Shown here: positions 44,405 to 50,899 of the stretch, in pieces | Numbering within the stretch: the stretch's first letter is position 1 | Layout: every line of letters starts with the position of its first letter | Origin: Streptomyces sp. CHD11 | Lineage (GTDB): Bacteria; Actinomycetota; Actinomycetes; Streptomycetales; Streptomycetaceae | NCBI RefSeq assembly: GCF_018638295.1 | Contig: NZ_JABTTS010000001.1 | Coordinates: 62,001-126,000, forward strand | Length of the DNA: 64,000 nucleotides | Direction: 5' to 3' | The notes under the pieces: model-generated | Databases searched by the model: none | Seen by the model: the letters and a program-made list of their open reading frames with translations, nothing else | What the model was told of the DNA's origin: nothing | Translations under genes and position numbers: made by a program

Positions 44405-45648
44405 CGTCCGGTCTCCACCATCAGCTCCGGTTCCATGTCCAGGTCGAAGGTGCGGGCGACGCGCAGGCCGTCGTCGTAGTCGATCTCGTACACGTGTCCG
44501 CCCTCGGGGTCGTTGACGTAGGCGCGGCTGCGGTCCACCTCGACCACGGGTCCGCCGGGGCCGGTGCCGACCCGCGGTTCCCCGGCCAGGAGCGGCTTGG
44601 TCCGGGCGATCTGCCTGCCGGTGGCGATGTCGTAGCCGTGCAGCGCCCCGTCGGTCTCCAGGACGAGCAGTGCCGCGCCCTCTCCGGCGGTGTTGGCCGC
44701 GACGACGGGGCCGGTCTCCACCCGGGTCCAGGTGCGCTCCGTGACGTCCAGCACCCATACGGCCCGGTCTCCGGCCGGCGCGGTGAGGGTGTCGCTTCCC
44801 GCCCGGTGACGGAAGGACGTCGCCCGCTCCGCAGCGGGCACCTCACCGTCGTAGGGGATCCGCTCGACGGTGAAACGCCCGCCGTCGACGCCGATCAGCA
44901 GGGCGCCGTCGGCGCAGCCGAAGACGACGCCGCGCCGGGTGACGGCGTCGCCCGCCGGTTCCTCGCAGGTGGCGTGCGGGACGGTGGCCGGCCCGCCCGC
45001 ACGGTCGTGGGCGGTGACCCGCGGCACGCCCTTCCCGTCGTCGGTGAGGGTCAGCAGATGCTCCGCGTAGGGGACCACCGCACCCGCCCGGGTTCCGGGA
45101 ACCGTGCGGGAGCCGCCGATGCGGCCCTTCTCCAGTGCCGCGCGGCGGTAGGTGACGGCACGTCCGTCCGCGTCGGTCACCGCGGTCACGGCGGTGTCGC
45201 TGCGGACGCGGACGCCGGTGCCGGCGGGTATGCGGCCGACGTCGCGTATCGCGGCGCGGTAGTAGTGCACGTGGTCGCCGTGCTCGACCGTCCAGGCACC
45301 GCCGTCGAGGACACGGGTTCCGGCCGCGGTGTGGAAGTAGCCGAATCTGCCGTCCGTGGTGAGTTCCGCGGTGCCCTTCGCCGGAGCCACCGTGTGTGCC
45401 TTTCCGGTGATCAGGTCCAGTACCCGGGTGTCTCCGGTCGCGGGGTCGTTGAGCACCAGCCGGGACTGCTGCTCCGCCGTCTCCCGCGCTCCCTCGACGT
45501 GTCCGTGCCCGGGGGCGGAGGTCGCCGGACCCGGCTGCGGGGCTGCCGGGCCGGATCTCTCTCCCGCGCAGCCGGTGGTGATCAGTGCGAGGGCCACCAG
45601 CGCGGCCGGCGTGGCTGCGGTGACGTTTCCTCGGACGAACAGTGACAT
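44401..45648 (-). CDS. aztD: AztD-like zinc metallochaperone lipoprotein, copy 2
   Basis: A 415-residue lipoprotein (lipobox ALITTGC) with a beta-propeller-like fold. A flexible N-terminus carrying GHGHVEG could bind zinc. Histidine-rich spots EHGDHVHYY and SFRHRAG are further candidate ligands. It is 15 bases downstream of the permease and overlaps AztC by four bases, so it is a core member of the operon and more likely the true AztD than the downstream copy. Confidence 0.82.
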   Translation of the reverse strand: MSLFVRGNVTAATPAALVALALITTGCAGERSGPAAPQPGPATSAPGHGHVEGARETAEQQSRLVLNDPATGDTRVLDLITGKAHTVAPAKGTAELTTDGRFGYFHTAAGTRVLDGGAWTVEHGDHVHYYRAAIRDVGRIPAGTGVRVRSDTAVTAVTDADGRAVTYRRAALEKGRIGGSRTVPGTRAGAVVPYAEHLLTLTDDGKGVPRVTAHDRAGGPATVPHATCEEPAGDAVTRRGVVFGCADGALLIGVDGGRFTVERIPYDGEVPAAERATSFRHRAGSDTLTAPAGDRAVWVLDVTERTWTRVETGPVVAANTAGEGAALLVLETDGALHGYDIATGRQIARTKPLLAGEPRVGTGPGGPVVEVDRSRAYVNDPEGGHVYEIDYDDGLRVARTFDLDMEPELMVETGR

Positions 45649-45663
45649 CGCTTCAGGTCTCTC

Positions 45664-46518
45664 TCAGTCGGTGGCTGCCGGACGGAGGCCGGCCGGACGT
45701 GCGGGGTGGTGACGGATGCCGGATGCCAGACGGGAGAGGAAGAACAGGCCCACGGCCAGGGCCGAGACGGTCGCTCCGGCCGCCGTGCTCAGATGCCAGG
45801 ACAGCAGCAGGCCGAAGAACGTGGCGGTCACGCCGAACAGCGCGGCCAGCGCCATGACCCCGCGCACGCTCCGCGCCCACGGCAGCGCGGCCGCCGGCGG
45901 GGCGATCAGCAGCCCCAGCACCAGCAGCGTCCCCACGATGTGGAACGACGCCACGATGGCCAGCGCCAGCAGCCCGAGCAGCAGGGCGTGGGCCAGACGG
46001 GGGCGCAGGCCCAGGGTCCGTGCCTTGCGCTCGTCGAACGCCAGCGCCACGAAGGCGCGATGGCCGAGGACGGAGACGAGGAGGGCCGCCACCAGCGCCG
46101 CGCCCAGCAGCATCAGATCCGCTTCGCGGACCGCCAGTACGTCACCGAAGAGGAACCCGGTCAGATCGACCGCGAAGGACTGCGAGCGCGACACGATGAT
46201 GACGCCGAGCGACAGCATCCCCACGAAGAGCAGGCCGATGCCGGTGTCCTGCGACAGTCTCGGGGCACGGCCCAGGACGGTGACGCCGGCGGTCATGACA
46301 GCCGCGCTCAGCACCGCCCCCACCAGCGGGTTGCCGCCGAGCAGTGCGGCCAGCGCGACCCCCGGCAGCAGCCCGTGGGACATGGCGTCACCGAGGAAGG
46401 CCATTCCCCTCAGCACCACCCATGTGCCCGCCAGGGCGCAGATCGCCGACACCAACATCCCGCCCCATAGGGCCCGTTGCACGAAGGTCACTTCGAAAGG
46501 GCCTGTCAACCACTCCAT
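45664..46518 (-). CDS. aztB: Zinc ABC transporter permease (AztB-type)
   Basis: A 284-residue ABC-3 family permease with eight or nine helices and the family landmarks GTWVVLRGMAFLGDAMSHGLLPGVALA and GTLLVLGLLIAPPAAA. ATG 46518 is chosen. The frame also contains an ATG at 46545 (MIVIVVCGSMEW) that would overlap the divergent ATPase gene. No Shine-Dalgarno site precedes either, so the message may be leaderless. It is the first gene of the leftward aztB-D-C-D operon. Confidence 0.93.
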   Translation of the reverse strand: MEWLTGPFEVTFVQRALWGGMLVSAICALAGTWVVLRGMAFLGDAMSHGLLPGVALAALLGGNPLVGAVLSAAVMTAGVTVLGRAPRLSQDTGIGLLFVGMLSLGVIIVSRSQSFAVDLTGFLFGDVLAVREADLMLLGAALVAALLVSVLGHRAFVALAFDERKARTLGLRPRLAHALLLGLLALAIVASFHIVGTLLVLGLLIAPPAAALPWARSVRGVMALAALFGVTATFFGLLLSWHLSTAAGATVSALAVGLFFLSRLASGIRHHPARPAGLRPAATD

Positions 46519-46535
46519 GGAGCCACACACTACAA

Positions 46536-46550
46536 TGACAATCATGTTCA
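46536..46550. promoter_or_regulatory. Zur-box-like palindrome spanning the divergent aztA/aztB starts
   Basis: TGACAATCATGTTCA matches the TGAxAATxATxxTCA pattern of actinobacterial Zur boxes in five of seven arm positions. It overlaps the ATPase start codon and lies 18 bases from the permease start. TACAAT at 46531-46536 is a good -10 hexamer seven bases before ATG 46544. Zinc-dependent repression of both directions by Zur is inferred. Confidence 0.55.
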
Positions 46551-47278
46551 ATAAACCCCGCCCCTCGATCGCCGCTCCCCGGGACCCCGCGTTCCGCATC
46601 CGTGTCGCCGGGCTGTCCGCGGGCTATTCCGGCCGGCCGGTCCTCCGTCAACTCGACGTCTCCATACCCCCGTCGGCGATCACCGCGCTCGTCGGACCGA
46701 ATGGCAGCGGAAAGTCCACGCTGCTCGGTGTGCTGGCCGGTGTGATCCGGCCCACGGCAGGCGAGGTGCACCGAAGCGGGGGACGCCCTCCGGCGTTCGT
46801 CCCCCAGCGCACCGCGGTCGGCGGCCTGCTGCCGCTGACGGTCCGGCAGACGGTGCGGATGGGGCGGTGGAACGACCGCGGTCCGTGGCGCCCGCTGACC
46901 GGCCGGGACCACGCCGTGGTGGACGCGGCCATGGACCGCCTCGGCATCTCCGGTCTGGCCACGCGGCAACTCGGTGAACTCTCCGGCGGACAGCGGCAGC
47001 GCGTGCTGATCGCACAGGGGCTCGCCCAGGAGTCGGACCTCCTGCTGCTGGACGAGCCGACCACCGGACTGGACCCGGAAGCCAGAAAGCGCACGGCGAC
47101 ACTGCTGACGGACCTGGTGGCCGGCGGTGTGACGGTGGTTCACGCCACACACGACCTGGACGCCGCCCGGTCGGCCGACGCCTGCATCCTGCTGAGCGAA
47201 GGACGGCTGGCGGGACAGGGCCGTCCCGGCCGAGTCCTCACTCCCTCGGCACTCGCCCGGATCCGGCAACCGGCCTGA
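46544..47278 (+). CDS. aztA: Zinc ABC transporter ATP-binding protein (AztA-type)
   Basis: A 244-residue ATPase with Walker A GPNGSGKST (51-59), signature LSGGQRQRVLIAQG, Walker B LLLLDEPTTGLD and H-loop HATHD. It energises zinc uptake through the AztB permease. It is divergent from the permease and only 25 bases from it. ATG 46535 is an in-frame alternative start. No Shine-Dalgarno site precedes either ATG, and a TACAAT box seven bases before 46544 suggests a leaderless message. Confidence 0.92.
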   Translation: MFNKPRPSIAAPRDPAFRIRVAGLSAGYSGRPVLRQLDVSIPPSAITALVGPNGSGKSTLLGVLAGVIRPTAGEVHRSGGRPPAFVPQRTAVGGLLPLTVRQTVRMGRWNDRGPWRPLTGRDHAVVDAAMDRLGISGLATRQLGELSGGQRQRVLIAQGLAQESDLLLLDEPTTGLDPEARKRTATLLTDLVAGGVTVVHATHDLDAARSADACILLSEGRLAGQGRPGRVLTPSALARIRQPA

Positions 47279-47298
47279 GGCACGGACGCTCGGGACCC

Positions 47299-47368
47299 GA
47301 ACGGCGAACGACGCGTCGCGAATGGCGAAAGGCGAGTGACGAGTGGCGAGTGGCGAGTGGCGAGTGGC
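47299..47368. repeat. Heptanucleotide tandem repeat (GAGTGGC-type)
   Basis: Ten 7-base units in register, from degenerate (GAACGGC, GAACGAC, GCGTCGC, GAATGGC, GAAAGGC, GAGTGAC) to four perfect GAGTGGC copies at 47341-47368. It is noncoding and lies 20 bases after the aztA stop. Confidence 0.85.
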
Positions 47369-47888
47369 CGGATCCTGGCCCGCGGCGGGCAGCGTGGGAC
47401 TCGCCGGGGGGCCAAGGTGCGTCCGTAGCGCGGCAAGGCCGCGCCAGGCGGATCACCGCCGGCCGTTCACCGGATGGTCCCTGGGCCCGGCCGTGGTCCG
47501 GACCCTGCGGACTGTGTTCTCCCGGTCCGGCGGCCCGTGTTGCGATCAGCTCGAGACGTGGCCGCCCCAGCACGCGGTGGCGACTCCCGCGGTCGGACGT
47601 GGCGCGCCGGTGACCATCATGTGCACTCCGAGCACAGCGGCCGGTTCGGCACATCGACCAGCCCGCCCCCCGCTCCGCACGATGGGGTCAGCACGCCAGT
47701 CGGTGGCAGAGCCTGATCCACCGCCCCCGGGGGACATGGCATGGCCTGCACGGTTGACGTGCCACCCGTGCGGACGCGTGGTGTCCGGACCCGGGGGCAC
47801 GCCCCGGAGCCCTTGACCAGCCGTCGGGCCGGCGCGGACTCCGGGGCGGGTTCCCGTGACGACGGACGTGGCGGACCCGGCCCGGAGG
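47369..47888. other. Intergenic, nothing recognised
   Basis: About 520 bases between the heptamer repeat and a small membrane-protein gene. No domain or credible start was seen on either strand. Confidence 0.45.
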
Positions 47889-48131
47889 TCAGAACGGCAG
47901 CTTGCCGCGCGTCCGACGGCCCGCGGAACCGCTGCGGCCGACCGCGCGCGAACTCGACCGGAAGGGCTTGCTGAACAGGCGCCCGAGCGGGCCCGGAGCC
48001 TTGGATCCGGCCCGGGAGCCGAGGCCCAGGGTGCGCTGCGTTCCGTTCTGGGGGCGCCGCGAGAAGCGCGGGAGGAAGAAGGCGAGGACAGCGATGACCA
48101 CGCAGACAGCGATGATGCCGACGACCATCAT
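47889..48131 (-). CDS. Small single-pass membrane protein (DUF6411-like)
   Basis: An 80-residue protein. AGGAG precedes ATG 48131. One N-terminal transmembrane helix (VVGIIAVCVVIAVLAFFLP) is followed by a basic Ser/Arg/Gly-rich cytoplasmic tail (RPQNGTQRTLGLGSRAG...RTRGKLPF). The layout matches a small uncharacterised Streptomyces family. No function is known. Confidence 0.7.
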   Translation of the reverse strand: MMVVGIIAVCVVIAVLAFFLPRFSRRPQNGTQRTLGLGSRAGSKAPGPLGRLFSKPFRSSSRAVGRSGSAGRRTRGKLPF

Positions 48132-48389
48132 GGGAGTCTCCTGACGGGATAGGGGCGCCGAACCGGCTGGTTCGTCGGGAACGTTCCCCGTTCTCCCGTC
48201 GGCACGCCCGTGACCTCGGCCGGACGGGATGCCGACCGGGCCCCGCGCTCCTCCGCGCCTCACACCCGCTCGCTCCCGCGGACACCCCGGCCGTTCGGTC
48301 GTCCCACGTCAGCGGTTGGCCGTCGGTGGCGCCCGTGGGGGCCGTCCGTCTCTGGTGGAGTCTGTGCCTGTGCCCCGGGTGCCGTCCGA

Positions 48390-48839
48390 TCAGGCCGAGG
48401 CCTCGACGGCGGTCTTGATGCGCCGGCCGAAGGCCGGGGCGTCCTTGCGTGCCGCGCTGCCCGCGAGGGGGAGCAGAGCCTTGCCCAGACCATGCCCCTC
48501 GAGGACGTTGAAGAGCCGTACCCGGGTGCCGCCGCCCTCGGTGGGTTCGAGGTCGTAACCGCCTTCGTCGGCGGTGATGGAGTTGTGGGAGACCTCGTGC
48601 CAGCGAATGCGGTGGGGCGCGGACAGCTCGCTGATCTCGAAGTCCCGCCGTGACCGCTTGCCGGCGTCCTTGACCGTGCTGCGGAAGACCGTGCCCACGT
48701 GGGTGGCGCCTTCGGGGCTCTTCTCGATCTCCAGCACGCGGGGGCTGAACTCCGGGTCGTGGCGACCGTCGGCGAGGTAGGCGAAGACGTCCTCGATGGG
48801 CCGGTCGACGTCGATGACGACCTCGAACTGAGTGCTCAT
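48390..48839 (-). CDS. SRPBCC-family protein
   Basis: A 149-residue helix-grip protein (FEVVIDVDRPIEDVFAYLADGRHDPEFSPRVLEIEKSPEG...LEPTEGGGTRVRLFNVLEG), with GGGAGAG just before ATG 48839. The ligand and role are unknown. It is different in sequence from the SRPBCC gene at 39269. Confidence 0.88.
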   Translation of the reverse strand: MSTQFEVVIDVDRPIEDVFAYLADGRHDPEFSPRVLEIEKSPEGATHVGTVFRSTVKDAGKRSRRDFEISELSAPHRIRWHEVSHNSITADEGGYDLEPTEGGGTRVRLFNVLEGHGLGKALLPLAGSAARKDAPAFGRRIKTAVEASA

Positions 48840-49114
48840 GTTCTCTCCCTGCGATGGCGGGCCGGGCCACGGCGCCGAGGAAGTGGCGAGAAGGGGTGGG
48901 GCCTGGCGGGAGGGCGTCGGGGCGTCGGCCCGAGGTGATGAATCCACCCTAACCGGAACACGACGCGCCGGTCAGCTCGGGCAGGGGGCATCGCCGGTCG
49001 ACGGGGTACCGCGCCCCGTGACGGGCGCCCCGGCCCCCAGGTGATGCGTCGGCGCTCCGGCGCACCACCCGGGTGAACCGTGGCCGCCGGCGGTGCCGGC
49101 GGCCATGACGATCG

Positions 49115-50881
49115 TCAGGGCAGGGTCCACTTCTGGTTGGGTCCGGTGTGGCAGGCCCACAGATGGACCGGCGTCCCGTCGTTCCACGTACCGCCCGAGG
49201 CGTCCAGACACTTGCCCGACTGCGGATTGCGGACCGTACCGTCCGACTGCGCCACCCACTTCTGCGCACCCGAACCGTTGCACGTCCACAACTGCACCCG
49301 CGTACCGTCCGCACTCCCCCCACCGGACACGTCCAGACACTTCCCCAACGCCCTCAGCGCACCGTCGTCCGCCACCGTCCACCGCTGCGCCGCCGACGCG
49401 TTGCACGTCCAGATCTGCACCTGCGTACCATCCGCCGAACCCGCGTTGTCCACATCCAGACACCTACCGTTCACCCCCTTCACCTCACCCGTACGGGGAT
49501 CGGCCGGGGCTCCGGTCTGCTTGATCCGGATGTTGCGGAAGGACGCCTCGTCGCCGTCGCCGTGGTTCTGGAGTCCGATGTGGCCCTGCTCCAGGCTGCG
49601 CGCCGGGTCCGTGTTGGTGAAGTCGTTGATCTTCCGTCCGTTGAGGAAGATCTCGAGCCGCTCTCCGGTGACGCGGAGTTCGTACGTGTTCCACTCCCCC
49701 GGCGGATTGAGCGCGGCGTCGCGAGCGGCCAGGTCGGCGGAGCGGAACCCGTACACCGCTCCCGTGGTGCGGTCGGCGGCGTCGGTGGCGTCGATCTGGA
49801 TCTCGTAGCCGTTGTCCACCGCGGACCACGGGTCGTCGGAGGCCGGGAATCCGAGGAAGACGCCGGAGTTGTCGTCACCGTTCAGTTTCCAGTCCAGCTT
49901 CAGGGAGTAGTCGCCGGTGAACTCCTTGGCGTCGTACCAGAGCATGCCCAGTCCGCCGTGCGAGGTGAGGGAGCCGTCGGCCAGCGTGAAGCCGCCGGGG
50001 CCCGCCTGCTTCCAGCCGGTCGTGGAGGTGCCGTCGAACAGGGACGTGTAGCCGGTCTCCGGCCGGCAGTCGGCCCGGGTGGTGCCGGCTGCCCAGCGGA
50101 TGCCTCCGAGCAGATGCCTGCGGAAAGCGGGGTCGGCGTAGGACTCCTCGGTGTGGCCGCCGCCGGTGTAGAAGGCGCGGCCGCCGGCGTACTCCTTGCA
50201 CCACGCGATCGGGTGGTCGCCGGACATGGTGCCGCCGGAGTAGCTGGACTCGTCCAGTGAGGCGAGGACATGGGCCGTGGTGCGGGGGTTGCTGCGGTAG
50301 TTGTACCACTCGTCGGTGCGCTGCCAGGTGCGGCCCAGGTGCGCGGTGGCGTCGTGCGCCCGGTCCTCGATCCTGACGGTCGCGGGCTGGATGGCGGGGT
50401 GGGACTGGAAGAGGGCGCCGGCCAGTCCTTCGTAGAAGGGCCAGTCGTACTCGGTGTCGGCGGCGGCGTGGATACCCACGTATCCGCCGCCTGCTCCCAG
50501 GTACTGCTCGAAGGCCGTCTGCTGGGCGGGGCCCAGGACGTCGCCCGTGGTCGACAGGAACACCACGGTGCGGTACTGGGCCAGGTGGGCGGTGGTGAAG
50601 GCCGCGGGGTCCTCGGTGGCGGTGACGGTGAAGTTGTTCGCCGCTCCGAGGTCGCGCAGCGCCGTGATGCCCTCATCGATCGAGGAGTGGCGGAAGCCCG
50701 CCGTCCGGGAGAAGACGAGGATCCTGTACGCGGGGTCGGCCGCCGCGGTGGCCGTGCGGTGCGGTGCGGGTGCGGCGGGGTCGGGGGCCGCTGCGGCGCC
50801 GGGCAGCGCAGCGGCCTGGGGGGTCAGACAGAGCAGGGCGCCGGCACACAGGCTGAGCGCCGTCCTGAGCAGGGTGGGCAT
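49115..50881 (-). CDS. Secreted ThuA / DUF1080 / ricin-lectin protein
   Basis: A 588-residue protein with a signal peptide (LLRTALSLCAGALLCLTPQAAA). Domain order: ThuA-like domain (about 50-265; FSRTAGFRHSSIDEG...GYVGIHAAADTEYDWPFYEGLAGALFQSHP), DUF1080/3-keto-disaccharide hydrolase fold (about 280-455; LFDGTSTTGWKQAG...DNSGVFLGFP), and a ricin-type beta-trefoil lectin (about 462-588) with repeated CLDV and QxW motifs. AAGGAGG precedes the start. It lies 18 bases downstream of the sugar dehydrogenase gene in the same operon. Together they probably oxidise and cleave 3-keto sugars on bound polysaccharide. Confidence 0.9.
   Translation of the reverse strand: MPTLLRTALSLCAGALLCLTPQAAALPGAAAAPDPAAPAPHRTATAAADPAYRILVFSRTAGFRHSSIDEGITALRDLGAANNFTVTATEDPAAFTTAHLAQYRTVVFLSTTGDVLGPAQQTAFEQYLGAGGGYVGIHAAADTEYDWPFYEGLAGALFQSHPAIQPATVRIEDRAHDATAHLGRTWQRTDEWYNYRSNPRTTAHVLASLDESSYSGGTMSGDHPIAWCKEYAGGRAFYTGGGHTEESYADPAFRRHLLGGIRWAAGTTRADCRPETGYTSLFDGTSTTGWKQAGPGGFTLADGSLTSHGGLGMLWYDAKEFTGDYSLKLDWKLNGDDNSGVFLGFPASDDPWSAVDNGYEIQIDATDAADRTTGAVYGFRSADLAARDAALNPPGEWNTYELRVTGERLEIFLNGRKINDFTNTDPARSLEQGHIGLQNHGDGDEASFRNIRIKQTGAPADPRTGEVKGVNGRCLDVDNAGSADGTQVQIWTCNASAAQRWTVADDGALRALGKCLDVSGGGSADGTRVQLWTCNGSGAQKWVAQSDGTVRNPQSGKCLDASGGTWNDGTPVHLWACHTGPNQKWTLP
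49119..49506. repeat. 388-bp direct repeat encoding lectin module, copy 1
   Basis: Identical by eye to 50904-51291 over 388 bases. It encodes the C-terminal ricin-type lectin of the ThuA/DUF1080 protein. Identity stops sharply at 49506/51291, and at the other end within the stop-codon region. Confidence 0.9.
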
Positions 50882-50899
50882 CGTCGGTCGCCTCCTTAT

